The position numbers and the translations under genes were made by a program. A stretch of DNA of 64,000 bases, from the NCBI RefSeq assembly GCF_963853665.1, contig NZ_OY970459.1:992001-1056000 (forward strand), given 5' to 3'. Below the pieces are notes generated by a model, which saw only the letters and a program-made list of their open reading frames with translations, did no database searches and had not been told where the DNA came from. Below, piece by piece: positions 19,106 through 29,639 of this stretch; positions within the stretch are counted from its first letter, which is position 1; the number at the start of each line of letters is the position of its first letter. This DNA is from Mycobacterium decipiens. Its GTDB lineage: Bacteria > Actinomycetota > Actinomycetes > Mycobacteriales > Mycobacteriaceae.

Positions 19106-20443
19106 GTGTCACGCGAAGACGTCACAATCGGCATCGACATCGGCACCACCGCGGTCAAAGCGGTAGCGGCCGACGGGAACGGCCGCGTGATGGCGCGAGT
19201 ACGGATTGGCCACCAGCTGCGGGTGCCGGCCCCCGACCGGCTCGAGCATGACGCCGACGAGGCCTGGCGGCGGGGACCATTGGCCGCCTTGCACCGGCTG
19301 ATCCGGCCCGACACCCGGGCGGTGGCCGTTGCCGCGATGGTCCCATCGCTGACTGCCGTCGACGCTGCGGGCCGGCCGACCACAGCCGGGCTGTTGTACG
19401 GCGACGTCAGGGGTCGGGTGCCGAACGCGGTCAAGCAACCGCTGCCGTCGGTGGGTGAGGCCGCCGAGTTTCTGCGCTGGACGGCCGGCCAAGCGCCCGA
19501 CGCGGCCGGGTACTGGCCGGCACCGGCGGTGGCAAATTACGCCCTGTCGGGTGAAGCGGTGATTGACTTTGCCACGGCCGTCACGACCCTACCCTTGTTC
19601 GACGGGACGGGCTGGAACCCGACCGCCTGCGCCGACTGCGGTGTGACCGTTGACCGGATGCCGCGGGTGGAGACGTTCGGAGTGGCCGCCGGGCAGGTGC
19701 ACGGCACCGGTGCGACGCTGGCGGTGGGCGCTGTCGATGCCCTATGTGAGCAGATCGTGGCCGGCACCGACCGCGAGGGCGACGTGGTGGTGCTGTGTGG
19801 GTCCACCCTGATCGTGTGGACCACCATCTCGGTGGCCCGGCAGGTGCCGGGCTTGTGGACCATTCCGCACACGGCCGTGGGTAAGAGCCAGATCGGAGGT
19901 GCCAGCAACGCTGGCGGGCTGTTCCTCAACTGGGTCGATCGGGTGGTCGGACCGGGAGATCCAGCGAACGCCGATCCGCGGCGAGTGCCGGTGTGGTTGC
20001 CTTACATACGCGGCGAGCGCACCCCGTTCCATGATCCCGATCGCCGCGCCGTGCTCGATGGTCTGGACCTCACTCAGGACGCCTCAGCCGTGCGGCGGGC
20101 CGCCTACGAGGCGTCGGGATTCGTCGTGCGCCAGCTCATCGAGCTGAGCGGTGCGCCCGTGGCGCGCATCGTGGCGGCGGGCGGTGGGACCCGAATGCAG
20201 CCGTGGATGCAGGCTATCGCCGACGTGACCGGTCGGCCGGTGGAGGTGTCCGGGGTGGCCGATGGGGCGGCCCTGGGAGCGGCTTTCCTCGGTCGGATGG
20301 CGGTCGGCCTGGAATCCTCGATCGCTGACGCCGCCCGCTGGGCCTCCACCGGCCGCACCGTCGAACCCCGTCCCGCCTGGGTGGGTCCGACCAAGGAGCG
20401 CTACCGCCGGTTCCTGGCGCTCAGCGGCTCACAGTTGGCTTAG
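19106..20443 (+). CDS. xylB: FGGY-family carbohydrate kinase (xylulokinase type)
   Basis: 445 residues from GTG 19106; the long upstream frame is antisense to serA2 and shows no kinase sequence. N-terminal phosphate motif IGIDIGTTAVKAVAADGNG and C-terminal motif ARIVAAGGGTRMQPWMQAIADV define the actin-fold FGGY kinase, with YIRGERTPFHDPDRRA in between. It matches Rv0729 in size. The 21-bp divergent gap to serA2 suggests a shared regulatory region. Together with the aldolase and dehydrogenase it makes a kinase/aldolase/dehydrogenase sugar-acid pathway of unknown substrate. Confidence 0.9.
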   Translation: MSREDVTIGIDIGTTAVKAVAADGNGRVMARVRIGHQLRVPAPDRLEHDADEAWRRGPLAALHRLIRPDTRAVAVAAMVPSLTAVDAAGRPTTAGLLYGDVRGRVPNAVKQPLPSVGEAAEFLRWTAGQAPDAAGYWPAPAVANYALSGEAVIDFATAVTTLPLFDGTGWNPTACADCGVTVDRMPRVETFGVAAGQVHGTGATLAVGAVDALCEQIVAGTDREGDVVVLCGSTLIVWTTISVARQVPGLWTIPHTAVGKSQIGGASNAGGLFLNWVDRVVGPGDPANADPRRVPVWLPYIRGERTPFHDPDRRAVLDGLDLTQDASAVRRAAYEASGFVVRQLIELSGAPVARIVAAGGGTRMQPWMQAIADVTGRPVEVSGVADGAALGAAFLGRMAVGLESSIADAARWASTGRTVEPRPAWVGPTKERYRRFLALSGSQLA

Positions 20444-20580
20444 TCAAAACCTCTGCACGCCAATGTGGTTAGCGCCCAGATAGCCGTCGACGTCATTCGG
20501 TTGGAGGCGGCACGCTGCGATCGGCGGCGAACGCCGCACAACATTACCGCAAGACTGGTGAGTCGTTCTACGCTTATGCA

Positions 20581-21246
20581 ATGACAGATCACGACCAGAC
20601 CGCCGTCCGTCGAGAGATCGCGGATACTCTGCTCGCCGCACTCGAACGTCGGCATGAGGTCGCAGACGCCATCGTGGCGGCCGAGAACAAGGCCGCCGCG
20701 GTCGAGGCGATCGTGAACATGCTCGGCACGTCTCACCTGGCCGCCGAAGCGGTGATGAGCATGTCCTTCGAACAGCTCACCCAGACCGCGCGCAAAAAGA
20801 TCATTGCCGAGCTCGACGACCTGAACAAGCAGTTGACCTTTACCCTCAAGGAACGTCCGGCCAGCTCCGGTGAGAGCCTGGAGCTGCGGCCGTTCTCCCC
20901 CGCTGAGGACCGCGACATCTTCGCCAGGCGAACCGAGGAAATGGGTGCGGCCGGCGATGGGTCCGGCGGACCTGCCGGCAGCGTCGACGACGAGATCCGA
21001 GCCGCGATGAAGCGCGTCGACGATGAAGAGGCGGCGTGGTTCGTGGCCGTTGATTCCGGCGAGAAGGTCGGGATGGTGTTCGGCGAGCTGGTCCACGGCG
21101 AGGTGGACGTCCGGATCTGGATTCACCCCGATCACCGAAAGAAGGGCTACGGCACCGCCGCGCTGCGCAAGTCGCGCTCGGAGATGGCATGGGCCTTCCC
21201 GGCGGTGCCGATGGTCGCCCGCGCGCCCGCGGCCCGACCCTCCTAA
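20581..21246 (+). CDS. GNAT N-acetyltransferase with gyrase A-like helical N-terminus (Rv0730 type)
   Basis: 221 residues. The C-terminal GNAT domain (about 100-215) shows LELRPFSPAEDRDIFARRTEEM, VGMVFGELVHGEVDVRIWIHPDHRKKGYGTAAL (shortened motif A: RKKGYGTAA). The N-terminal 1-90 is helical; AAVEAIVNMLGTSHLAAEAVMS with FEQLTQTARKKIIAELDDL resembles the coiled-coil and dimer-gate helices of GyrA/ParC, where the pattern is A-x-AILDMQLRRLxxxERxxIxxEL. The arrangement is conserved in Rv0730 as recalled. The substrate is unknown; a helix acting as a dimerisation or gyrase-binding surface is inference. Confidence 0.84.
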   Translation: MTDHDQTAVRREIADTLLAALERRHEVADAIVAAENKAAAVEAIVNMLGTSHLAAEAVMSMSFEQLTQTARKKIIAELDDLNKQLTFTLKERPASSGESLELRPFSPAEDRDIFARRTEEMGAAGDGSGGPAGSVDDEIRAAMKRVDDEEAAWFVAVDSGEKVGMVFGELVHGEVDVRIWIHPDHRKKGYGTAALRKSRSEMAWAFPAVPMVARAPAARPS

Positions 21247-21738
21247 CCGGGTCGCCGGGTACCTAGCGGTGCTGAGGTCCCCGCCGCGGTGTAGCTCAAT
21301 GAGCAATTGGCTCACTCAGTGACGTCGTCAGCCCGGAAAGAGGGAGCTCAGTACGTGGCCCGCCTCTCGTCGAAAAGAAGTTCGTCTGACCTGGACCATC
21401 TCCTGTATTCGTTGTGACGTGCAAAACGGAATTCGATGTCGATTCCGCTTCGTGAGGCGTCCTGCGGGATATGAGCTACCTCGCCACGCTAACCAGCCAA
21501 TTGGGAATTAGTATCCGTCGGCGGCAGGAAATTGATCTCCCCCAATCGAGGGACACACTGGCGCTCCTACGCATCCGAGACGTGCGAAATCCTTTTGGGG
21601 CAACGGAATCGAACCAGGCTGCGACCGCCGCCGTCGCCACGTCTCAGCGCGGTATGATCAACCCGCCGAGCTCTATGTCCACGACACCAGGTCGAGCCCA
21701 GCGGCGACGTTGTCGAGTCGATCGAGTTCAGGAATCGA
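21247..21738. other. Intergenic region without recognisable genes
   Basis: About 490 bp between the GNAT gene and the MbtH remnant. Short open frames here show no family resemblance, and the GC content and codon pattern are lower quality than in neighbours. It most likely contains decayed sequence from the same biosynthetic locus. No RNA gene, IS end or clear promoter was seen. Confidence 0.6.
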
Positions 21739-21850
21739 TTGAGCATCAATTCGTTCAGCGATGACAAGGGCGTGTTGCGTTGACTTCACGACGAAGGGCA
21801 GGACGTGTGATGTCTGGCCTGTGGCGGTGATCGGATGGGGCGTTACGACC
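21739..21850 (+). pseudogene. MbtH-like protein, degenerate remnant
   Basis: From TTG 21739 the translation reads LSINSFSDDKGVLR, stop, then LHDEGQ; a +1 shift continues [12 protein letters not shown]. This follows the MbtH consensus (MSINPFDDD-NG, VNDEGQHSLWP, VPAGW), including the diagnostic Trp-Pro and Gly-Trp. One stop, one frameshift and loss of the C-terminal half make it non-functional, and it runs straight into the NRPS start. MbtH proteins activate NRPS adenylation domains and are usually encoded just upstream of them, so the position supports the assignment. Confidence 0.68.
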
Positions 21851-24800
21851 GTACGCTCGCGCTGACGCGGGGCCAGCTCGACATTTGGCTCGCACAGGAG
21901 ACGGGTAGCCCGGGGACGGATTGGCAAGCCGGTTGGTTTGTGGTTATTGCGGGCGCGGTTGATCCTGGTCTGCTTGTGCGGGCCATCGGCCAGGTGGTGG
22001 GTGAGGCCGAACCGCTGCGGGCCAGCATTATTGAGACGGGCGGTCAGCTTTACCAGAAGGTAGTTGATCATCCGGATGTTGCGGTTTCCTGTCATGATCT
22101 GAGTGGCTTGGGTGATCCCGTGCGGGAGGCCCACAGGCTGGCATCGTCACTGCAACGCACACCGATGCCATGGGCCGGGCCGCTTTTTCGATTCGGATTG
22201 TTCCGCACGCGGCCCGACGAGTACTACTTGTTTGTCTGCATTCACCATATCGTCATCGATGGATTCGGATCCGTGTTGCTGTGCAATCGGATCGCCGAGG
22301 TTTATTCCGCGAATTGTTCTGGAGCGCCGATTTCGGCTGCCCCGTTTGGCTCGCTGCGCGATCTGGTCGACTGCGAGTTGGATTATGAGGCCTCGCGCGA
22401 CTATCTGGAAGACCGGACCTATTGGAAGGCGAATCTTCCGGCCGAGGGCGGTCTGGACTATCGGTTGCCGCCCGACCCGGGTGGCCGCGATTCGTGTTCG
22501 GCTACTGCGCCGGTGCGGCTAGCTGCCGCGGCGGTGGATCGAATTCAGCGGTTGTCCGAGACGCTGGATGTTCATCGATCATCGGTCATCACCGCGGCGT
22601 GTGCGCTGTTGGTGCGTGGGTGCGGTGGTAGCGGGTCGGAGGTGGTACTTGCCCTTCCGGTCACCAGGCGAACAAGCCCACCATTGAAGACTATTCCCGG
22701 GATGGTTGCCGGGGTGGTGCCGCTGGTGTTGACCGTGTTGCCCGGTGCCGCGGTTGCCGAGTTCTGTGAACACGTGGACGCCCGGATACGGGAGGCCCTG
22801 CGCCATCAGCGGTTTCCGGTACAAGTTGTGGACAACAAGGACCACGGCCGGGGCATAGGGCTGGCCGCGGGTAGGGTCACCGTAAATCTATTTCCATCGA
22901 CAACTATTCTGCCTTTTGGCGGTGCGCCGGCCTCGGTGGTTTATACGAATGTCGGCCGTGTCGACCATTTCGGGCTGTTCTTCATGAAAGATGGTGACCG
23001 GCTTTTTCTGAGCACGGCCGGTGCTGGTCAACCATTTTCAGATCTCGACGTCTCCGCTCTAGCCAGTCGGTTGGAGAAGTTGCTGATGGTTCTAACTGCC
23101 GATCCGGGGCGGCCGTTGTCGGCGATCGACCTACTCGATGAGCATGAGCACACCCAGCTCGACACGTGGGGCAACCGGGGTGTGTTGACCAGCCCCGCAC
23201 CCCCGACGTCGTCGGTTCCCGGGTTGTTTGCCGCCCAAGCCGCCCGCACACCGGATGCCCCGGCGCTGACCTACCTCGACACCACCATGACCTACCGCCA
23301 GCTCGAGGAGGCGAGCAACCAACTTGCCCACCTATTGGCCGGCTATGGGGTAGGCGGCGGTGACGTGGTGGCACTGTTGCTGCCCCGCGGCAGCCAAGCC
23401 ATCGTGGCAGTCCTGGCCGTACTGAAAGCCGGGGCGGCCTACGTCCCTATCGACCCGGTGCACCCCGAGGCCCGGATCACCTTCCTCATCGAGGACACCA
23501 CACCCGCGGCGGTGCTGACCACCAGTGAGCTGGCCTACCTGCTCGACAGCCACGACCTGATGATGATCGATGTCGACGAACCCGCCATCGCTACCCAACC
23601 CGGCACGGCCCTGCCGGCACCGGATGCCGCGGACCTCGCCTACATTCTCTACACCTCGGGCACCACCGGGGCTCCAAAGGGCGTGGCGATCACCCACCAC
23701 AACATCGCCCGATTCATCGCCGCGCCGACCCCGTTCACGCTCACCGCCGGCCAAGCGGTAACCCAATGTCACTCCTACGGTTTCGACTTCTCGGTGTGGG
23801 AGATCTGGGGCGCGCTACTGCGCGGTGGGCGACTCGTGGTGGTGCCCGAGCAGGTGACCCGCTCGCCCACCGACCTACACGCCCTGCTGCTCGCAGAACG
23901 CGTCACCGTGTTCACCCAAACTCCCTCAGCTCTTGCGGAGTTGGCACCACAGGGCTTGGAATCGATGACCATCGTGCTGCTTGGCGAGGTCTGTCCGGAT
24001 GAGTTGGTGGACCGGTGGGCGTCCGGGCGGGTAATGATCAACGCCTACGGCCCGACCGAAGCCACGGTGTGGGTGTCGATGAGTATCCCGCTTGAGCGGG
24101 GCTTGGTGCCGGCACCGATCGGGGCGCCGGTGTCGGGAGCGGCGTTGTTCGTCCTTGACGGGTGGCTGTGCCCGGTGCCGGCGGGTGTGGTGGGCGAGCT
24201 ATATGTGGCCGGCCCCCAAGTGGGGTGTGGTTACTGGCGCCGTTCGGCGTTGACGGCGTCGCGGTTTGTGGCCTGCCCATTCGGGGGAGCCGGGGTGCGA
24301 ATGTATCGCACCGGGGACTTGGTGTACTGGGGTGCCGATGGGCAGTTGCAGTTTGTGGGGCGCGCTGATGACCAGGTCAAGATCCGCGGGTACCGCATCG
24401 AGCCCGGCGAGGTCACTGCCGCGCTTAGCCAGCTGGTGGGGGTGGGCCAAGCGGTGGTGATCACCCGCGAGGACCGTCCGGGTGATAAGCGCTTGGTGGG
24501 CTACGTCACCGGTCAGGCCGACCCGGCCCAATTGCGCGCCGCGCTGGCCACCCGGTTGCCGCACTACCTGCTGCCCGCCGCGATCGTGGTGCTTGAACGG
24601 TTTCCGTTGACCGTCAACGGCAAACTCGACACCGCCGCCTTGCCGGCACCCGACTACGCCGCAACCGACGATTACCGGCCCCCCACCACCCCGGTCGGAG
24701 AAATCCTTGCTGGCATCTACGCGCAGGTCCTCGGGGTAGAACGCGTCGGCATCGACCAATCATTCTTTGATCTGGGCGGGGACTCACTGTTGGCGATGCG

Positions 24801-26277
24801 GGTGATCGCCGCGGTCAACACCACCCTGGATGCCCAGTTGTCGGTGCGTGCCCTGTTCGACACGCCCGCGATTTCCCAGCTCGCTTCCCGTATTGCTGCC
24901 GGATCCACGCCGCTGCCTGCCCTGGTGCCGGCTCGGCGGCCGGCGGCCGTTCCGCTGTCGTTTGCGCAAGACCGCATGTGGTCGGTGATCCAGATGCACG
25001 GGCCCTCCCCGGTCTACAACCTGCCCCTGGTGCTGCGGTTGTGCGGCACAGTGGATGTCGAGGCGTTGGGCCGCGCCCTGGCCGATGTGGTGCAACGCCA
25101 CGAAACCCTGCGCACCGTCATCACCACCACCGGTGGCGCCGCCCAACAAGTCGTCCTGCCCGCCAACCAGGCGGACTTTGGCTGGCACATCGTCGATGCC
25201 ACCGCGTGGCCGCCCGAGCGGCTCCATGGCGCCCTCACCACAGATGCCCACTACGCCTTCGATTTGTCCACCGAGATCCCGTTGCGGGCACGGCTGTACC
25301 GCGTCGCCGACGACGAGCACGTGCTGGTCATGAACGTGCATCACATCGCCGCGGACGGTTGGTCACTAGCGCCGCTGGCGGCCGATCTCAGCGTGGCCTA
25401 CCGCAATCGGTGCGTCGGGCGGGCCCCAACCTGGGCCCCGCTACCCGTCCAATACATCGATTACACGCTGTGGCAACGCGAATACCTGGGGGATCTGGCC
25501 GACCCACAGAGCACCATCGCCACCCAACTGCGGTACTGGGAAAAAACCCTGGCCGGTGTCCCCGAACGCGTTGAGTTGCCCACCGATCGGCCATACCCGC
25601 CCGTTGCCGACCACCGCGGCGACACGGTGGCCGTGCACTGGCCGGCAAACCTACACCACGAGATCGCCCGCGTTGCCCGTGACCATCGCGCCACGAGGTT
25701 CATGGTGGTGCACGCCGGGCTGACCGCGCTGCTGTCCAAACTCACCGCCAGCGAGGACATCCTCTTAGGGTTCGCCGTTGCCGGACGCAACCACCCGGCG
25801 CTGGATGACCTGGTCGGCATCTTCCCGAACAGCGTGCTGCTGCGTGTCGAGGTAGCCGACGATCCCACTTTCGCGCAGTTGCTGGCCCAGGTCCGTGCGC
25901 GCAGCCTGGAGGCCTTCGACCACCAGGACGTGCCCTTCGGCGTTCTCGTCGACCGGCTCAATCCCAGCCAATCACTAAGCCACCGCCCCTTGAGCCAGGT
26001 GATGCTGGCCTGGCAAAACAACAAGCCCGCCGAGTGGGCGCTAGCCGGTCTGGACGTCACCACGATCCCGTTGTCGACCCACGTCGCCCGGATGGACCTG
26101 GTGTTTTCGCTCAGCGAACTCTTCAGCGACGCCGGTGAGCCCGCCGGAATCGGCGGCCTGGTGGAATATCGCACCGACGTCTACGACGCCGCCACCATCG
26201 ACACCTGGATCAACCTGCTGGAGAAGCTGCTGTCGGCGGTGACCGCCGACCCGCAGCGACGGTTGTCCTCGATCTGA
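21835..26277 (+). CDS. Non-ribosomal peptide synthetase, C-A-T-C, apparently 3'-truncated
   Basis: 1480 residues. Domain order: condensation 1 (about 8-440, HHIVIDG at 137); adenylation (about 465-935, A3 [12 protein letters not shown] near 605, A5 [12 protein letters not shown]7 YRTGDL, A8 [20 protein letters not shown]10 [10 protein letters not shown]); peptidyl carrier (about 955-1020, [11 protein letters not shown] with phosphopantetheine Ser 984); condensation 2 (about 1035-1478, HHIAADGWS at 1169). Translation stops exactly at the end of condensation 2 ([10 protein letters not shown]), where a linker and second adenylation domain would normally follow, five bases before the stop of the convergent methyltransferase. 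There is no thioesterase or reductase. It may be a deletion product, or a subunit acting in trans; product unknown. Confidence 0.9.
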   Translation: MGRYDRTLALTRGQLDIWLAQETGSPGTDWQAGWFVVIAGAVDPGLLVRAIGQVVGEAEPLRASIIETGGQLYQKVVDHPDVAVSCHDLSGLGDPVREAHRLASSLQRTPMPWAGPLFRFGLFRTRPDEYYLFVCIHHIVIDGFGSVLLCNRIAEVYSANCSGAPISAAPFGSLRDLVDCELDYEASRDYLEDRTYWKANLPAEGGLDYRLPPDPGGRDSCSATAPVRLAAAAVDRIQRLSETLDVHRSSVITAACALLVRGCGGSGSEVVLALPVTRRTSPPLKTIPGMVAGVVPLVLTVLPGAAVAEFCEHVDARIREALRHQRFPVQVVDNKDHGRGIGLAAGRVTVNLFPSTTILPFGGAPASVVYTNVGRVDHFGLFFMKDGDRLFLSTAGAGQPFSDLDVSALASRLEKLLMVLTADPGRPLSAIDLLDEHEHTQLDTWGNRGVLTSPAPPTSSVPGLFAAQAARTPDAPALTYLDTTMTYRQLEEASNQLAHLLAGYGVGGGDVVALLLPRGSQAIVAVLAVLKAGAAYVPIDPVHPEARITFLIEDTTPAAVLTTSELAYLLDSHDLMMIDVDEPAIATQPGTALPAPDAADLAYILYTSGTTGAPKGVAITHHNIARFIAAPTPFTLTAGQAVTQCHSYGFDFSVWEIWGALLRGGRLVVVPEQVTRSPTDLHALLLAERVTVFTQTPSALAELAPQGLESMTIVLLGEVCPDELVDRWASGRVMINAYGPTEATVWVSMSIPLERGLVPAPIGAPVSGAALFVLDGWLCPVPAGVVGELYVAGPQVGCGYWRRSALTASRFVACPFGGAGVRMYRTGDLVYWGADGQLQFVGRADDQVKIRGYRIEPGEVTAALSQLVGVGQAVVITREDRPGDKRLVGYVTGQADPAQLRAALATRLPHYLLPAAIVVLERFPLTVNGKLDTAALPAPDYAATDDYRPPTTPVGEILAGIYAQVLGVERVGIDQSFFDLGGDSLLAMRVIAAVNTTLDAQLSVRALFDTPAISQLASRIAAGSTPLPALVPARRPAAVPLSFAQDRMWSVIQMHGPSPVYNLPLVLRLCGTVDVEALGRALADVVQRHETLRTVITTTGGAAQQVVLPANQADFGWHIVDATAWPPERLHGALTTDAHYAFDLSTEIPLRARLYRVADDEHVLVMNVHHIAADGWSLAPLAADLSVAYRNRCVGRAPTWAPLPVQYIDYTLWQREYLGDLADPQSTIATQLRYWEKTLAGVPERVELPTDRPYPPVADHRGDTVAVHWPANLHHEIARVARDHRATRFMVVHAGLTALLSKLTASEDILLGFAVAGRNHPALDDLVGIFPNSVLLRVEVADDPTFAQLLAQVRARSLEAFDHQDVPFGVLVDRLNPSQSLSHRPLSQVMLAWQNNKPAEWALAGLDVTTIPLSTHVARMDLVFSLSELFSDAGEPAGIGGLVEYRTDVYDAATIDTWINLLEKLLSAVTADPQRRLSSI

Positions 26278-26282
26278 CCGGC

Positions 26283-27209
26283 CTATACGCGCGTTGCAGT
26301 AATGGCAACGATGTTGCGGAAGTGGGCCAACGCATCGTCGTCGGGGAAGTCGCGGCCGTAGTTGGCGAACAGGTCCCGCCGTTTCTGGCTGGTCACCTGC
26401 CAGCCTCGATCCGTCAGGTAGTCAACGACATTGCTGCGCTTGCCGTCGTAGAACAATCCCGATAGGTCGATGTCGCAGCCCAAATCGGCCCACCGTTGGT
26501 TGAACAGCTGCGCGCGCTGCGTCATCGTCGGGCCGGATTCGGGATGGAATTCGGTGGCCAGCCGACTCCCGGGCGCGCTGAGCGCGGTGATGTTGTCGAA
26601 GAGCCGGTCCTGCGCGTCGGGTGGAAGGTACATCAGCAATCCTTCGGCGCTCCAGGCACTCGGTTTGGTGGCGCCAAATCCGCTGCGGCGCAACGCGGCC
26701 GGCCAGTCTTCTCGCAGATCGATGCTGACCGTTCGGCGGTGGGCGGCCGGGGCAACGCCCAGGGCCGACATGGCGGCGCTTTTGAACGCAATGACCTTGG
26801 GCTGATCGACTTCGTAGACCACACTGCCGCGCGGCCAGGACAGCCGATAGGGCCGAGCGTCGAGGCCGGCGGCCAGTATCACCGACTGGCGAATGCCGTC
26901 GCGACCGGCGGCGCGGAAGAATTCGTCGAAGAAGCGAGTGCGCACCGCGATCGAATCGGTCTCGAACTGCAAGGTCGTGCCGGTGTCCGGGGAGTCATCC
27001 TCGGATGCGAACGCCGAGGTTGGCAGGTCACCGTCTACCAGGCGGGTGAAGAAGTCGAGACCGACCGCCCGCACCAAGGGCGCCGCGAACGGGTCACTGA
27101 TGATCGGGTCGCTCTCAGCGCTGGCCAGCGCCCGGGCGGCGGCGACCATCGTGGCCGTGGCACCAACGCTGGCGGCCAGATCCCAACTGTCTTGATCGGT
27201 GCGTGTCAT
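26283..27209 (-). CDS. UPF0677 SAM-dependent methyltransferase (Rv0731c type, copy 1)
   Basis: 308 residues from ATG 27209. Motifs are [39 protein letters not shown] (motif I), YEVDQPKVIAFK and [20 protein letters not shown]. It is downstream of the next paralogue with eight bases between them, so the two form an operon read away from secY. The stop nearly abuts the NRPS stop. The substrate is unknown. Confidence 0.89.
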   Translation of the reverse strand: MTRTDQDSWDLAASVGATATMVAAARALASAESDPIISDPFAAPLVRAVGLDFFTRLVDGDLPTSAFASEDDSPDTGTTLQFETDSIAVRTRFFDEFFRAAGRDGIRQSVILAAGLDARPYRLSWPRGSVVYEVDQPKVIAFKSAAMSALGVAPAAHRRTVSIDLREDWPAALRRSGFGATKPSAWSAEGLLMYLPPDAQDRLFDNITALSAPGSRLATEFHPESGPTMTQRAQLFNQRWADLGCDIDLSGLFYDGKRSNVVDYLTDRGWQVTSQKRRDLFANYGRDFPDDDALAHFRNIVAITATRV

Positions 27210-27217
27210 GGGGCTTC

Positions 27218-28153
27218 CTAACTCAGTTCGGCCGAGACGTAGATCACCTCGCCGAACGGGGCGTCGTCGGCTTCGATCGGCGGCAGTTGGTGTTGGGCCA
27301 GCAGGTCGGTTGTGCTCACGCTAGCGGTCTGCCAGCCTTGGTCGGTCAGATAGGCTCCCGCGTCCGTGCGATCGTCGAAGTACACCAGGGCTGCCATGTC
27401 GAGGTTGAGGCCATGGCGGTTCCACCGCTCGGACAGGAGCTGCATGCGTTGCCGCAGTTCTTCTTCGTTGAGGTGATTGACGTCGGGCAGGCCTTCGGTG
27501 GCGAACCGGCTGCCCGGCGCGCTCTGCCCGGTGATCTGGTCAAGCAGCCGGTTCTGCGCATCCGCGGACAGATAGCCCAACAGTCCTTCGGCGATCCAGG
27601 CTGTTCGCTGCGCGGGGTCAAAGCCCGCTTCTTTCAGTGCGGCGGGCCAGTCGTCGCGCAAGTCAACCGCCACCGCGCGCCGATCGGTGGTGGGCGCCGC
27701 CCCCAGGTTGGCCAGCGTCCTGGTCTTGAAGTCGATCACCTGCGGCTGATCGACTTCGAACACGGTGGTGCCGGCCGGCCAGGGCAGCCGGTAAGCGCGG
27801 GAATCCAGGCCCGACGCCAAGATCACGGCCTGCCGGATCCCGGCGCGGGTGGCATCCAGAAAGAAGTTGTCGAAGTAGTGGGTGCGGATGGCCATCGCGT
27901 CGGCGAACCGCAGCAGGGCGTTGGCCTCGTCCTCAGCTAGCTCACCGAGATCCAGTTCGCCGCTGGCCACGCGCACGAAGAAGTCGACTCCGACCGCCCG
28001 GACCAGCGGTTCCGCGAACTGATCGTTGACCAGCGCGCCGCTGGCCCGACCGGCCACCGCCCGTGCCGCGGCCACCATGGTGGCCGTCAAACCCACACTG
28101 GACTCCAAGTCCCACGAGTCGCCGTCAAAGCGGGCGCTGCCCATTTGCGTCAT
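27218..28153 (-). CDS. UPF0677 SAM-dependent methyltransferase (Rv0731c type, copy 2)
   Basis: 311 residues from ATG 28153 behind GAAGGAG at proper spacing. Motifs are [52 protein letters not shown] and [20 protein letters not shown]. First gene of a two-gene unit that diverges from secY. Sequence blocks shared with the neighbour indicate tandem duplication of an ancestral Rv0731c. Confidence 0.89.
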   Translation of the reverse strand: MTQMGSARFDGDSWDLESSVGLTATMVAAARAVAGRASGALVNDQFAEPLVRAVGVDFFVRVASGELDLGELAEDEANALLRFADAMAIRTHYFDNFFLDATRAGIRQAVILASGLDSRAYRLPWPAGTTVFEVDQPQVIDFKTRTLANLGAAPTTDRRAVAVDLRDDWPAALKEAGFDPAQRTAWIAEGLLGYLSADAQNRLLDQITGQSAPGSRFATEGLPDVNHLNEEELRQRMQLLSERWNRHGLNLDMAALVYFDDRTDAGAYLTDQGWQTASVSTTDLLAQHQLPPIEADDAPFGEVIYVSAELS

Positions 28154-28313
28154 CTGTTTCTCCTTCGATTGCCAGTACGGTGGCGGCCCGGAACGGGCAT
28201 GTCTGCATCAGCTGTTAGTCTCTTACACGATTTGACGCGCGACGCCGTACGTCCTGGCCTGCGGGTGTTGGGCGCGTGATGCAGGATGACCCCCGGCTGC
28301 GCAGGAGGATAGA

Positions 28314-29639
28314 GTGCTTTCGGCTTTCATCTCGTCGCTGCGAACAGCCGACCTGAGACGGAAGATCCTCTTCACGTTGGGCATCGTCGTGCTCTACCGT
28401 GTCGGTGCCGCGCTGCCGTCCCCCGGCGTCAATTTCCCGAACGTGCAGCAGTGCATCAAAGAGGCCAGCAGCGGCGAAGCCGGACAGATCTATTCGCTGA
28501 TCAACCTGTTCTCCGGCGGTGCGTTGTTGAAGCTCACGGTGTTCGCGGTGGGCGTTATGCCCTACATCACCGCCAGCATCATCGTGCAGCTGCTCACCGT
28601 GGTCATCCCGAGATTCGAAGAACTGCGTAAAGAAGGCCAGGCTGGTCAGTCGAAGATGACGCAGTACACCCGCTACCTGGCGGTCGCGCTGGCCGTGCTG
28701 CAGGCGACCAGCATCGTGGCGCTGGCTGCCAACGGCGGGCTGCTGCAGGGTTGCTCGCTGGACATCATCGCCGACCAGAGCATCTTCACGCTGGTCGTCA
28801 TCGTGCTGGTGATGACGGGTGGCGCCGCGCTGGTGATGTGGATGGGCGAGCTGATCACCGAACGCGGCATCGGCAACGGCATGTCGCTGCTGATCTTCGT
28901 CGGCATCGCCGCCCGCATCCCGGCGGAAGGCCAAAGCATCCTGGAAAGCCGCGGCGGGGTCGTCTTCACCGCGGTCTGCGCGGCGGCGTTCATCATCATC
29001 GTCGGCGTGGTGTTCGTCGAACAGGGTCAGCGCCGCATCCCGGTGCAATACGCCAAGCGCATGGTGGGCCGGCGGATGTACGGCGGGACCTCGACATATC
29101 TGCCGCTCAAGGTCAACCAGGCCGGCGTGATCCCGGTCATCTTCGCGTCGTCGCTGATCTACATTCCACACCTGATCACCCAGTTGATTCGCAGCGGCAG
29201 CGGCGCCGTGGGCAACAGCTGGTGGGACAAGTTCGTCGGCACGTACCTGTCCGACCCGAGCAACTTGGTCTATATCGGCATCTATTTCGGCCTGATCATC
29301 TTCTTCACGTATTTCTACGTGTCGATCACCTTCAACCCCGACGAACGTGCCGACGAGATGAAGAAGTTCGGCGGCTTCATTCCGGGAATTCGGCCGGGGC
29401 GTCCCACCGCCGACTATCTACGCTATGTGCTGAGCCGGATTACCCTGCCGGGCTCGATCTACCTCGGCGTGATCGCCGTGCTGCCCAACCTGTTCCTGCA
29501 GATCGGCGCCGGTGGAACGGTGCAGAACCTACCCTTCGGGGGTACCGCGGTTCTGATCATGATCGGTGTCGGTTTGGATACGGTCAAACAGATCGAGAGT
29601 CAGCTCATGCAGCGCAACTACGAAGGGTTCCTCAAGTGA
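28314..29639 (+). CDS. secY: Protein translocase subunit SecY
   Basis: Pore-forming subunit of the SecYEG channel, 441 residues with ten predicted membrane helices. Signatures are [10 protein letters not shown] (plug region), [15 protein letters not shown] (SecY signature 1), [16 protein letters not shown], and the cytoplasmic loop [46 protein letters not shown] region that contacts SecA and ribosome. GTG 28314 follows GGAGGA. It starts the operon secY-adk-mapA; its TGA overlaps the adk GTG. Confidence 0.98.
   Translation: MLSAFISSLRTADLRRKILFTLGIVVLYRVGAALPSPGVNFPNVQQCIKEASSGEAGQIYSLINLFSGGALLKLTVFAVGVMPYITASIIVQLLTVVIPRFEELRKEGQAGQSKMTQYTRYLAVALAVLQATSIVALAANGGLLQGCSLDIIADQSIFTLVVIVLVMTGGAALVMWMGELITERGIGNGMSLLIFVGIAARIPAEGQSILESRGGVVFTAVCAAAFIIIVGVVFVEQGQRRIPVQYAKRMVGRRMYGGTSTYLPLKVNQAGVIPVIFASSLIYIPHLITQLIRSGSGAVGNSWWDKFVGTYLSDPSNLVYIGIYFGLIIFFTYFYVSITFNPDERADEMKKFGGFIPGIRPGRPTADYLRYVLSRITLPGSIYLGVIAVLPNLFLQIGAGGTVQNLPFGGTAVLIMIGVGLDTVKQIESQLMQRNYEGFLK

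Noticed and set aside
21673..22134. Minus-strand frame across the NRPS start
   Set aside because: Composition is artefactual and it is antisense to a conserved condensation domain; the MbtH remnant is on the plus strand.
28216..28237. TAGTCT and TTGACG upstream of secY as promoter
   Set aside because: The -10-like box lies upstream of the -35-like box; no properly spaced pair found, so no promoter was listed.
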